Shown one piece after another: positions 1 to 8,217 of a stretch of 62,377 nucleotides of DNA (positions within the stretch are counted from its first letter, which is position 1; every line of letters begins with the position of its first letter). Both the position numbers and the translations under genes were made by a program. Source of the DNA: Propionivibrio dicarboxylicus (GTDB lineage Bacteria > Pseudomonadota > Gammaproteobacteria > Burkholderiales > Rhodocyclaceae); contig CAMDMZ010000025.1 in NCBI GenBank assembly GCA_945902805.1, positions 1-62,377 of the forward strand. The letters are read 5' to 3'. The notes under the pieces were generated by a model. It did no database searches, had not been told where the DNA came from, and saw nothing but the letters and a program-made list of their open reading frames with translations.

Positions 1-2
1 GT

Positions 3-455
3 CAGGGCCAAACCTTTGACGAAGCCAGTTTGCTCCTCGACAAACCCTATGCTGCTTCTGCATACACACTAGTCGACTCGGTGCTCTTGCACATTGCTAG
101 AGATACCCTGATCCAAGAATTGGAAAAAAGTCACAACTTATGCCGCAAAATGCTTTATGCCATGGCGACACATGAACGCCAACTCATGACTATCATCGAG
201 TCCTGCTCGATTCCCTCAGCCAGACAGCGCCTTATCGACTATCTGATTCACGAGGCACCTGCGGAAGCGGTTCAAGGGTTTGACGTTTCCATCAACCTAC
301 CAAGCTCCAAAAGCACCATTGCCTCACTGCTCAATCTCACGCCAGAAACTTTGTCGCGAACTCTTCATGAACTGACTGTAGGCGGACTGATTGTTGTTAA
401 TGGGCGCCAAATCGGGATTCCATGCACCAAACAGTTGTGTAGACAGGCTGCATGA
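3..455 (+). CDS. Crp/Fnr-family transcriptional regulator, 5'-truncated by window edge
   Basis: The reading frame is open from the left edge, so only the C-terminal 150 or so residues are seen. The first part (DEASLLLDKPY, then SAYTLVDSVLLHI) is the end of a cyclic-nucleotide-binding-like beta-roll. A long dimerisation helix and a winged helix-turn-helix follow. The recognition helix reads TPETLSRTL, which has the ExxSR pattern of FNR-type proteins that bind TTGAT half-sites. No FNR-type iron-sulfur cysteine cluster can be judged because the N-terminus is missing. The effector is unknown. Confidence 0.85.
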   Translation, partial: QGQTFDEASLLLDKPYAASAYTLVDSVLLHIARDTLIQELEKSHNLCRKMLYAMATHERQLMTIIESCSIPSARQRLIDYLIHEAPAEAVQGFDVSINLPSSKSTIASLLNLTPETLSRTLHELTVGGLIVVNGRQIGIPCTKQLCRQAA

Positions 456-542
456 AGCCGATTCAATTGGGACCACACCTGTTTTGACGGCATTTTGGCA
501 AAACTGAATAATGACGCCGCAGACTGACTCGACTGTCGGCAA

Positions 543-577
543 TGGCGCCCGAGACCGGACTTGAACCGGTACTCGCC
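543..577 (-). other. tRNA 3'-end fragment (tRNA-Leu-like T arm and acceptor end with CCA)
   Basis: Read on the minus strand, this holds the end of a long variable arm, a T arm with stem ACCGG/CCGGT around loop TTCAAGT, an acceptor 3' strand CTCGGGC, a discriminator G and CCA. No matching anticodon or D arm lies upstream in the 60 bases before it. It is therefore a fragment, not a full tRNA. Fragments of this kind are typical of attachment-site scars left by integrative elements. The leucine assignment rests only on the apparent long variable arm. Confidence 0.5.
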
Positions 578-596
578 AACAAATAAGCAAAGCACG

Positions 597-627
597 AAAA
601 AAAAAGGCCAGCGTGGTTGCTGGCCTT
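597..627 (-). terminator. Rho-independent terminator downstream of tRNA-Thr
   Basis: A 9-bp stem AAGGCCAGC/GCTGGCCTT encloses a 6-nt loop. On the minus strand it is followed by nine T residues (plus-strand A-run 597-605). It lies about 57 bases after the 3' end of the tRNA-Thr gene, in the correct orientation. Confidence 0.8.
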
Positions 628-683
628 TCTGCTTACCCGACTATTTTTTGTTAGTGGTTACTCTCGCTGTAACCATTGCTATT

Positions 684-759
684 TGGTGCCCTCGATCGGA
701 TTCGAACTGATGACCCCCGCATTACAAGTGCGGTGCTCTACCAACTGAGCTACAAGGGC
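684..759 (-). tRNA. tRNA-Thr (anticodon TGT)
   Basis: A complete 76-nt cloverleaf with encoded CCA. Acceptor GCCCTTG pairs with CGAGGGC (one G-U). The D arm contains AGCTCAGTTGGTAGAGC. The anticodon stem CCGCA/TGCGG encloses loop CTTGTAA with anticodon TGT. The T loop is TTCGAAT. A terminator follows downstream on the same strand. Confidence 0.95.
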
Positions 760-896
760 GGCGGCGCGTATTCTACCTGATCACTTATTCTGCGTGGGCG
801 GTGCGGATTGGAGTTTTTGAATGTCCGCAGCGCTTCACGTAAGGCTTACCATTACTTACCGCTAGCACCGTTAGGCGATAGACTGATGCCCTCGTT

Positions 897-2426
897 ATGC
901 AAAACCAACTCACGCCCGATTCGTCGCGTCCGCTGCGCTTGTTGCTGATCGCGGCGATCGATTTCGACGCTGCGTCATTGCTGGGCGCCTTGACGAATAG
1001 GCGACCCAACATTGAAAAGCGACTGGCGAACTCAGTGGCCACGGTTCGAGCGGCGCTTCGCGAACAAACCTGGGATGCCGCCTTGTATCACACCGGGGCC
1101 AGCATTTCGCCGCAAAGCGTGTTGAAGCCGATCGAGGAAGCCGAGCTTGATCTGCCGCTAATCATCATCGCCGCACCCGACGATCGCAAGACGGGCTTGC
1201 GTGCCCTCCAGAGCGGTGCGCGTGATGTAGTCGATAGCGATCGCCTCGAGCGATTACTGCCCGCCATCGAGCGCGAAATTGTGCAAGCGGGATATCGGGC
1301 GGACCACAAGGCGGCACTCGACATGCTCAAGGAAAGCGAAAATCGCTTTCGGGCATTGGCCTCCAATTTGCCTGGGATGCTGTTCCAGTTACGCCGTGAC
1401 AATCAGGGAGAGTTCCGTTTTTTCTATGTGAGCGAAGGCTGCCAAAAATTATTTGGCCACAAACAACACGAGCTGATGGCCGCATCGCGACGCTTCTTTG
1501 ACGCCTTTGATGGCGACGAGAGGCACCGATTGGAAGAGGCTTTGCGCTACTCGGCGGATCACGGCACGCTGCTCAATTGGGAAGGTCGCACGCGCGGACG
1601 CTCACGCCCCAAGTGGATCAATCTTCGCTCCACGCCCCACCTGCTCGACTCGGGTGCTATCGAGTGGCAGGGCATCGCGACCAACGTGACGCACAGTAAG
1701 GACATCGAGGCAGAGCTCCGTGGTTCACGGCAACAGTTGGCCGAGCTATCAACCCATCTGGAAGCGGTAAAAGAGGAAGAACGCGAACGGATTGCGCGCG
1801 ACATTCACGACGAACTTGGCTCGATTCTGGTGCGGCTCAAAATCGAAGCCGCCCTGCTCGCCACCAAATTGCCCGGCGACTCGGGTGCCTTGCGCGACAA
1901 GACCCATTCGATCGAGGAATTGCTCGATCAGGCGATGAGCACGGCCAGTCGTGTGGCGCGTGAACTGCGGCCCGGCATCCTCAAGGAATTTGGCCTGCCT
2001 GCCGCGATTGAATGTCAGGCGGAAGACTTTAGCCAACGCTTCGGCATCTCATGTCGCGTGCAATGCGACCAGGAAAACATCGAACCGGACTCTGATACCT
2101 CACTGGCGCTGTTCCGTATTGCCCAGGAAGCGCTAACGAATGTCGCCAAACACGCCCATGCCTCACTGGTGGTGATGCGTTTGCGGCGCGAACGCGGTAA
2201 CATTCTCCTCGACATTCGGGATAACGGTCGGGGCATTTCCGCCGCCGATATGCTGAAGCCGAAATCCTTTGGATTGCGTGGCATACGCGAACGTGTATTG
2301 AGCTTGGGAGGCGAGTTCTCGATCGATCCGGTCGACAATGGCGGCACTCACATTTGCTTGCGCGTACCCGAACATGTCGGCAGCGATCCTCCACGAGAAG
2401 AAGAACTCCAACGCAACCTATTCTAA
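897..2426 (+). CDS. PAS-containing NarX/UhpB-type sensor histidine kinase with pseudo-receiver N-terminus
   Basis: A soluble 509-residue kinase. Residues about 10-135 look like a receiver fold, but the phosphoryl-acceptor region reads DAALYHTGAS with no proper aspartate, so it is probably a pseudo-receiver. A PAS domain (about 150-275) follows. Next is a HisKA_3 dimerisation helix with RDIHDELGS (phospho-accepting His) and an HATPase_c domain with EALTNVAKHAHA, DNGRGI and FGLRGIRERV. The usual DxxxQ phosphatase motif after the His is DELGS here, so phosphatase activity may be weak. No membrane segment is visible. The response regulator gene at 2581 lies just downstream on the same strand and is the likely partner. 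Confidence 0.9.
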   Translation: MQNQLTPDSSRPLRLLLIAAIDFDAASLLGALTNRRPNIEKRLANSVATVRAALREQTWDAALYHTGASISPQSVLKPIEEAELDLPLIIIAAPDDRKTGLRALQSGARDVVDSDRLERLLPAIEREIVQAGYRADHKAALDMLKESENRFRALASNLPGMLFQLRRDNQGEFRFFYVSEGCQKLFGHKQHELMAASRRFFDAFDGDERHRLEEALRYSADHGTLLNWEGRTRGRSRPKWINLRSTPHLLDSGAIEWQGIATNVTHSKDIEAELRGSRQQLAELSTHLEAVKEEERERIARDIHDELGSILVRLKIEAALLATKLPGDSGALRDKTHSIEELLDQAMSTASRVARELRPGILKEFGLPAAIECQAEDFSQRFGISCRVQCDQENIEPDSDTSLALFRIAQEALTNVAKHAHASLVVMRLRRERGNILLDIRDNGRGISAADMLKPKSFGLRGIRERVLSLGGEFSIDPVDNGGTHICLRVPEHVGSDPPREEELQRNLF

Positions 2427-2498
2427 CTTTCATGAATCTTCGACTGCCACCTGATGACGAATCACCGAAAAAGTAGCAAATGGGCCCGCCCCTCCCAT

Positions 2499-2516
2499 CC
2501 TCCCCGCGCGGGGAGG
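2499..2516. other. Perfect GC-rich palindrome between kinase and response regulator genes
   Basis: CCTCCCCGC/GCGGGGAGG is an 18-base perfect inverted repeat with no loop and no following T-run. It lies 73 bases after the kinase stop and 65 before the regulator start. It may pause transcription or protect an mRNA end; it is not a canonical terminator. Confidence 0.4.
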
Positions 2517-2580
2517 CTTCTGATTTGCTCGCTTCGCTCGTCTATCACCAGGCACGCTGACCAAGTTTTCGCACTTTAAG

Positions 2581-3219
2581 ATGGCCGACAAGATCCACGT
2601 TCTAATCGCCGATGACCACGCTATCGTGCGTCAGGGGCTGCGCCAGATACTTTCCGAAACCGATGACCTGGTGGTAGCAGGCGAGGCTGATGATGGAGTC
2701 GAGGCGTTGGTGCTGGCCCGCCAACAGCAGTGGGACGTGTTTCTGCTCGATATTTCGATGCCGAACCGCAATGGTATTGATACCTTGAAGCAACTCAAGC
2801 GTGAATTTCCGCGCTTACCCGTTCTGATGCTGAGCATGCACGCGGAAGATCAATATGCGGTGCGCGCCATTCAATCGGGGGCCGCAGGCTACCTGACCAA
2901 GCAGAGCGCTCCTGAACAACTCGTCACCGCGATCCGCCAAGTCGCCACCGGAAAAAAATATATCAGCCCGACGCTCGCCGAGAAACTGGCTGGGGTCGTC
3001 GCCGGCGGTGAACGCCTGCCCCTTGAAAAGCTCGCCGATCGTGAGCTCGAAGTGCTCCGTCTGCTGGCCGCAGGAAAGACGCTGACCCAGATCGCCGAAG
3101 CGCTGAATATTGCTGTCGCGACCGTCAGTACGTATCGTGCCCGCTTGCTCGAGAAACTTCAGCTCGGTAGCACAGCCGAATTGATCCGCTTTGGCCTGGA
3201 ACATGGACTCGCCGAATGA
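2581..3219 (+). CDS. NarL/FixJ-type response regulator
   Basis: A 212-residue two-domain regulator. The receiver (about 5-120) has the acidic pair in IADDHA, the phospho-acceptor aspartate in LLDISMP and the conserved lysine in YLTKQS. The LuxR/GerE helix-turn-helix (about 148-205) has LADRELEVLRLLAAGKTLTQIAEAL. It is the likely target of the kinase encoded at 897-2426. Its TGA overlaps the ATG of the diguanylate cyclase gene (ATGA), so phosphorelay and c-di-GMP synthesis are translationally coupled. Confidence 0.93.
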   Translation: MADKIHVLIADDHAIVRQGLRQILSETDDLVVAGEADDGVEALVLARQQQWDVFLLDISMPNRNGIDTLKQLKREFPRLPVLMLSMHAEDQYAVRAIQSGAAGYLTKQSAPEQLVTAIRQVATGKKYISPTLAEKLAGVVAGGERLPLEKLADRELEVLRLLAAGKTLTQIAEALNIAVATVSTYRARLLEKLQLGSTAELIRFGLEHGLAE

Positions 3220-5069
3220 ATGCGCCCCAAAATCCTTCTGAACTGGCCCGTGAAACCTTACGCCAGTTGGCGATGCGGCGAATTCCGCCAACGCCAGATA
3301 ATTACCGCAACGTCTATCACGAGATCGCCGGAACACAAGCCGCCGAAATCTTCCCGGAACGAGCCTGGAAAGGCGTGGTCACTGCCCTGCCCCGCAATAA
3401 CCCGGAACAGGTCAAGTTTGCTCGCCAGATCGACACCTCGGTCGGATCAGCAAATTGGGATGGCATTCGCACCGCACTGACGGATTACATCAACAAGAAC
3501 AGCGCGGAGCCCCTTAACTGGAGTGCTTTGATGCGCGACCTGTTGACCCAGCTTGAGAAACACCATGCCGGGATTACCGCCGCCAAGAAACGCGAAGCGC
3601 TCGATCATGTGCTCACCGCATCGGGTTCGCCCGATCTACTGTTTACCCGCTTGCAGTCGATACTGAAAACTTGGGCACGGCAACCTGGCGGTAACGAAGA
3701 CGCGCTGGTCGATGCCCCACCCGAAGCTAGCGCTACAACAGCGCCGCAAGCTCAAGCGCCGGCCAGCTCAACCACGGCAGCCACATTGGCCACAGCGACC
3801 AAGCCGGCAACGCCCGTCGCCCCGGCGGTGAGTTCGCCCGCGCTTGGTGCGCCCAGCAAGATCCCATCAGCCGGGTTCAGCGAACTGCAAGGACTGGTCG
3901 CCAAGCTCCTTGAAGACGTAATCGGCCCCTTGGTCACCGACAATCCGGAATTGGCCCAGGAAACCACCGACCTCGCAGCCGCCATCCGGAGCGCCGCTGC
4001 GGCCGAACAGTTCGCTCCGATCAGCGAACGCTTGCGCAAATACAGCTACCGCTTGCACTTCGTCGCCGAAGATCAGATCGAACTCAAGGCCGCCTTACTG
4101 CATCTGATTCAGTTGATTGTTGAAAATATCAGTGAACTCGTGGTTGAGGATCAATGGCTGACCGGGCAATTGTCGGTGGTCCGCGATTTGGTCCATGAGC
4201 CGCTGAGTCTGCGTCGTCTTGATGACGTCGAACGGCGCATGAAAGATGTCATCTTCAAGCAAAGCGCCCTCAAGCAAAGCCTCAATGAAGCCAAGGACCG
4301 GCTCAAACTGATGCTGGCGACCTTCGTCGATCGCCTCGCCGACTTCTCGGAAACGACCAGCGATTACCACGACAAAATCGAGCACTGTGCCGAAAAGATC
4401 AGCAAGGCGAACGACATCAGCGAACTGTCCGACGTGCTCGATGAAGTGATGCGCGAAACCCGCGTCATTCAACTCAACGCGCAACGTTCACGCGATGAGC
4501 TGGCCGAAATGCGTCAGCGGGTGACTGAATCGAATCTGGAAATCAATCGCCTGCAAGATGAGCTATCGAACGCCAGTGAAATGGTTCGTCATGACCCACT
4601 GACCGGTGCGCTCAATCGCAAGGGGATGACCGAGGCAATGGAGGCTGAAGTGGCGCGCGCCCACCGCCAAAATAGCCAACTGTGCCTGGCATTGCTGGAC
4701 ATCGATAATTTCAAGAAATTAAATGACAGCCTGGGTCATGCCGCCGGCGATGCGGCCCTGATTCACCTGACCAAAGTGGTGCAAGAGACTATCCGGCCGC
4801 ACGATACCCTGGCTCGCTACGGCGGCGAGGAGTTTGTCGTTCTGCTGCCCGATACCCCGATCGAAAACGCCGTCAGCGCCATGGTCCGCGTGCAACGTGA
4901 GCTAACGCGTCGTTTTTTCCTGCACAATAACGACAAGGTGCTGATTACGTTCAGCTGCGGAGTGGCTGAACTGGGTGAAAGTGAAGATCCGTTTGACGCC
5001 CTCAAACGCGCGGATGCCGGCATGTACCTGGCCAAGCGCGCCGGAAAGAATCGCGTTGTACCAACCTGA
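3216..5069 (+). CDS. Diguanylate cyclase (GGDEF) with long N-terminal helical region
   Basis: A 617-residue protein that should make c-di-GMP from two GTP. The N-terminus (PSELARETLRQLAMRRIPP) matches a family of proteobacterial cyclases with an uncharacterised helical sensor part. An Ala/Pro/Thr-rich linker (about 165-220) and coiled coil precede the C-terminal GGDEF domain (about 450-615). The active site is RYGGEEFVVLLPD. RPHD, five residues before GGEEF, is a proper RxxD inhibitory site, so product feedback is expected. No membrane segment is seen. The start overlaps the response regulator stop. Confidence 0.93.
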   Translation: MNAPQNPSELARETLRQLAMRRIPPTPDNYRNVYHEIAGTQAAEIFPERAWKGVVTALPRNNPEQVKFARQIDTSVGSANWDGIRTALTDYINKNSAEPLNWSALMRDLLTQLEKHHAGITAAKKREALDHVLTASGSPDLLFTRLQSILKTWARQPGGNEDALVDAPPEASATTAPQAQAPASSTTAATLATATKPATPVAPAVSSPALGAPSKIPSAGFSELQGLVAKLLEDVIGPLVTDNPELAQETTDLAAAIRSAAAAEQFAPISERLRKYSYRLHFVAEDQIELKAALLHLIQLIVENISELVVEDQWLTGQLSVVRDLVHEPLSLRRLDDVERRMKDVIFKQSALKQSLNEAKDRLKLMLATFVDRLADFSETTSDYHDKIEHCAEKISKANDISELSDVLDEVMRETRVIQLNAQRSRDELAEMRQRVTESNLEINRLQDELSNASEMVRHDPLTGALNRKGMTEAMEAEVARAHRQNSQLCLALLDIDNFKKLNDSLGHAAGDAALIHLTKVVQETIRPHDTLARYGGEEFVVLLPDTPIENAVSAMVRVQRELTRRFFLHNNDKVLITFSCGVAELGESEDPFDALKRADAGMYLAKRAGKNRVVPT

Positions 5070-5104
5070 GAAATCAACAAATCAAAAAGCGTGGAGGAAC
5101 CCAA

Positions 5105-5536
5105 TTGAAAACAATTCTGCAACTACTCGGCGATAGCCCGCGTGCGCCGCTCACCGTCAAACCAACCGACTCGGTGCTGGTGGGTCTGGAAGCCATGGCC
5201 AAGGCGGATATCGGTGCCCTGCTGGTAATGGATGGTGATCGCCTGGTGGGACTATTCAGCGAGCGCGACTATGCGCGCAAGATCGTTCTGCATGGCAAAG
5301 TCTCGCGCGATACGTCGATCCAGGAAATCATGAAAGAAAATGTTTGTTACGTCGAACCGCATCAGACGGTCGATGAAGCCATGGCCTTGATGACCGAAAA
5401 ACGGGTCCGCTACCTGCCAGTGCTGAACGAGCAGAAGAAAGTCCTCGGCATCATCTCGATTGGCGATCTGGTCAAGGAGACGATTGCCAATCAGGCCTTT
5501 GTGATCCAGCAACTGGAACACTACATCGCCAACTAA
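5105..5536 (+). CDS. CBS-domain pair protein
   Basis: A 143-residue protein of two CBS motifs (about 10-65 and 75-135), for example GALLVMDGDRLVGLFSERDYARK and RYLPVLNEQKKVLGIISIGDLV. Such stand-alone pairs bind adenine nucleotides or related ligands. The start is TTG at 5105: GGAGG at about 5092-5096 sits 8 bases upstream, and no ATG is suitably placed. It follows the diguanylate cyclase by 35 bases and is followed by a strong terminator. Ligand and partner are unknown. Confidence 0.9.
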   Translation: MKTILQLLGDSPRAPLTVKPTDSVLVGLEAMAKADIGALLVMDGDRLVGLFSERDYARKIVLHGKVSRDTSIQEIMKENVCYVEPHQTVDEAMALMTEKRVRYLPVLNEQKKVLGIISIGDLVKETIANQAFVIQQLEHYIAN

Positions 5537-5555
5537 GCGCCACGCGAAAAAACAG

Positions 5556-5597
5556 AGCCCGCCATTCATGTCACCGCAGGAATGGCGGGCTTTTTGT
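5556..5597. terminator. Bidirectional Rho-independent terminator
   Basis: An 11-bp stem AGCCCGCCATT/AATGGCGGGCT (5556-5566 and 5581-5591) is followed by TTTTGTT on the plus strand. A run of A residues (5547-5552) precedes it, giving T residues on the minus strand. It separates the convergent CBS gene and kinase-HDOD gene and can serve both. Confidence 0.85.
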
Positions 5598-5602
5598 TGC
5601 CG

Positions 5603-8002
5603 CTAGATCGACTGCTTGATCGCCAGCAGGGCCTGATTTCGCAGCGTCTTCAGCAAGGTCAGTTCGCGCTCGGGAATGGCAATACTGCCTGCCCGGTCAC
5701 GGTCGCAGTAGATCAAGGCGACCGGATTACCCTTGATCGTCAATGGAAACAAGACGAAGGTTTTTGCCAGCATCGACGAGCGATACCAGGCCGGAATCTT
5801 GTCCGCGATCTTCGGATCGTCGATATCGGTGATGATGATATCGACCGCCTTGGTGATCGCCAGATGAAACACATCGGCCGAATAAGACACCGGGAAGCGA
5901 AACTTTTTCACCAGCTCGGTGGTGTCCGTGCCAAAGCCAAAACGACCGACCATGGTGCCGGTCTTGGCGTCCTTCAGGCACAGCATGACGCGCTGAAAGC
6001 CCATCGCCCGATACATGGTTTCGAGGATGATGCGCAGAATATCGTTGAGCGAAAAGTCATCCACCAACGAGTTGCTGATGTCCTGAATCCCGGCAGTGAG
6101 CGTTCGTTGTGCATCCTCGGGAACGCCGTTGGCGGTGAGTTCGGCCGATTCACTTTCGTCATCGCTGGCCAGCAGATTGGTTTCGGCCAGCACCGTGGCC
6201 CCCATGGAATCGGTGGTCGCCGCGTTCGGTTCCGTGCTTTCCGGATCGCCCACCCACTGCTTGACCTGCTTGGCGAATGGGCTTTGCTTCAGATTCACGT
6301 GCAAGACGGCGGCCAATTCGGTCATTTCACTGAATGACTGCTCCAGTACCAACTGCAACTGCTTGTCGCTGAAAGGCATCGCCGCGCTGTAGCGTTGATT
6401 GACCTCGTGCAGAATCTTCGCCCGATGCTCCTTGGGTGCCGAGGCAATCGCGTCACACAACTCGTTGGCAAAGCCGGCCAGCATACGCAGCGTTTCGTCA
6501 TGGTTGATCGGCTTTTTAACCGGACCGTCACCGAGTGGGCGCAGGCTGCCGACGATAGGCGCCGGGAAGCCCCAGAACTTGGCAATGCCGATGCCGAGAT
6601 CCGAAAAACCAAGCCCGAGGACGCGCGCTGCCGCCGCCTCCTCGGAACAGTTTTGCTGCAGCATCACCTTGCGAATCTCGAACACTTCTTCCGGAAAATA
6701 GTATTGCGCCAACAATTGCCCGAGGCTGTGGAACAGGGCGCAGATGTAGCCTTCTTCAGCTTCGCGCGCCATGAACTTCTTGCTTGCATCGCGTGCCAGC
6801 GTGCCGGCCAGGTTGGCGCGCAAAAACGCTTCCTTGAGTTCGCGCGCGTTGGCTTTGTCCTGCAAATGTTCAAAGAGCAGTACGGTGATCGCGATATTCC
6901 GCACGGCATCGAAGCCCAGCACAATGACCGCACGCGATACGGTACTGATGTTGCCGCCGCCCGAGGTGCGATAAAACGCCGAATTCACCAGACGCAGGAT
7001 CTTGTTGGTCAAGCCGTAGTCTTTGAGGATAGTGTTGGAAAGTCGGTTGATGCTTTCTTTATCCGAGCTGGTGAGCTTGTTGATGGCGGATACGGAATCG
7101 GACAGCGCCGGAAAATCGCTCTTGTGTTTCATGCGCCGCATCAGGAACTCAAGCGTGCCCTGCTTTTGCGCCTCGCCGCCTTCCGGACTGCCAATCGGCG
7201 TCGCCGCCGCGCCAAGGTAGTCGTCCAGCATCTGCTTCATCTGCGCGGCGCCGGCCAGACGCAGTTGCGGATTCTTGGTGCAGGCCTTGAGGATGACCAT
7301 CGACAGCTTGTCATCGATGCCCGCATCACTCGGTATTTTTACCTCCTGATGCGCGATCTGATAAGCGATCTGCGGTAAAGAGTCGGCGCTGACGACACGG
7401 CGCCCGGTGATCATTTCGAGCAGGATCAGGCCGGCGGCATAGACATCGATCTGGGCGCTGATTTCCTGCTTATCAATGTACTCGGGCGCCATGTAGGCAG
7501 GCGTCCCGGCGAGTCCTTTTTCGTCGGCGGCGTCACCTTGGCGGGTGGCAATGCCGAAATCCATCACGCGCGGTTTGCCCGACGAGTCGATCAGGATGTT
7601 TGATGGTTTGAGGTCACGATGAATGATCCCGGCGGCGTGCGCCTTTGCCAAGGCATCCAGCACTTGCCGCATCAGGTCGGCCGCCAGGGCCGGCGCCAGA
7701 TGACCATCGCGTTTGATCAGTTCGGTGAGACTCGGGCCATCGACGAACTCAAACACCAGAAAGGGATCGCCACCCTCTTCGCCCGCGTCGAAAATCGGCA
7801 CGATGTTCGGGTGTGCCAAGGTGCTGACGGCGCGCGCCTCGGTCAGCAAAGCCTGGTTGCGCTTGGCGTCGGACTTCGAGAAGTGCAGCGTCTTGATCGC
7901 CACCTCGCGCTGCAACTGCGGGTCATACGCCAGATAGACCACGCTTTGCGCACCCCGCCCCAACTCGCGGCGGATCTCGAATCGTCCGATACTTTTGTCC
8001 AT
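5603..8002 (-). CDS. Ser/Thr protein kinase - HDOD - GAF fusion
   Basis: A 799-residue cytoplasmic protein. A eukaryote-like kinase occupies about 1-265: glycine loop LGRGAQSVVYLA, VAIKTL lysine, HRDLKPSNIL catalytic loop, DFGIA, and GTPAYMAPE. An HDOD domain (about 285-485) follows, with FPALSDSVSAI at its start. A GAF domain ends the protein (about 640-790). The kinase active site looks complete. HDOD domains occur in signalling and motility proteins but have no general enzymatic function. It stands alone between a terminator and a divergent c-di-GMP gene. Substrate and ligand cannot be told from sequence. Confidence 0.9.
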   Translation of the reverse strand: MDKSIGRFEIRRELGRGAQSVVYLAYDPQLQREVAIKTLHFSKSDAKRNQALLTEARAVSTLAHPNIVPIFDAGEEGGDPFLVFEFVDGPSLTELIKRDGHLAPALAADLMRQVLDALAKAHAAGIIHRDLKPSNILIDSSGKPRVMDFGIATRQGDAADEKGLAGTPAYMAPEYIDKQEISAQIDVYAAGLILLEMITGRRVVSADSLPQIAYQIAHQEVKIPSDAGIDDKLSMVILKACTKNPQLRLAGAAQMKQMLDDYLGAAATPIGSPEGGEAQKQGTLEFLMRRMKHKSDFPALSDSVSAINKLTSSDKESINRLSNTILKDYGLTNKILRLVNSAFYRTSGGGNISTVSRAVIVLGFDAVRNIAITVLLFEHLQDKANARELKEAFLRANLAGTLARDASKKFMAREAEEGYICALFHSLGQLLAQYYFPEEVFEIRKVMLQQNCSEEAAAARVLGLGFSDLGIGIAKFWGFPAPIVGSLRPLGDGPVKKPINHDETLRMLAGFANELCDAIASAPKEHRAKILHEVNQRYSAAMPFSDKQLQLVLEQSFSEMTELAAVLHVNLKQSPFAKQVKQWVGDPESTEPNAATTDSMGATVLAETNLLASDDESESAELTANGVPEDAQRTLTAGIQDISNSLVDDFSLNDILRIILETMYRAMGFQRVMLCLKDAKTGTMVGRFGFGTDTTELVKKFRFPVSYSADVFHLAITKAVDIIITDIDDPKIADKIPAWYRSSMLAKTFVLFPLTIKGNPVALIYCDRDRAGSIAIPERELTLLKTLRNQALLAIKQSI

Positions 8003-8085
8003 TGCCTGATTCTAACCGTGCGTCCGCGTCATTTTGTCAGCCGTATCTCGGACATCGTGCGAATCAGGAAAACCGCTGCAATGGT

Positions 8086-8107
8086 GCCGTCCCGCCAGCA
8101 CCGACTT
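8086..8107 (+). repeat. Dispersed 26-bp repeat, copy 1 (intergenic)
   Basis: GCCGTCCCGCC followed by AGCACCGACTT, lying in the divergent intergenic region between the kinase-HDOD gene and the REC-EAL gene. The T-tract is interrupted (TTATT). Confidence 0.8.
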
Positions 8108-8217
8108 ATTCATTTCGCCATACAAGATAGCGTGATTCAAAATACTCCAAAGACGATAGACAGGAATGCTTCATATCGGCTACATTGCGTTATCCACTCA
8201 AGCATTGGAGAAAGATT

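Noticed and set aside
6395-7378. Long plus-strand open frame of 327 codons opposite the kinase-HDOD gene
   Set aside because: It lies wholly antisense to a gene with clear kinase and HDOD motifs; its composition is that of a GC-rich shadow frame and no family is recognisable.
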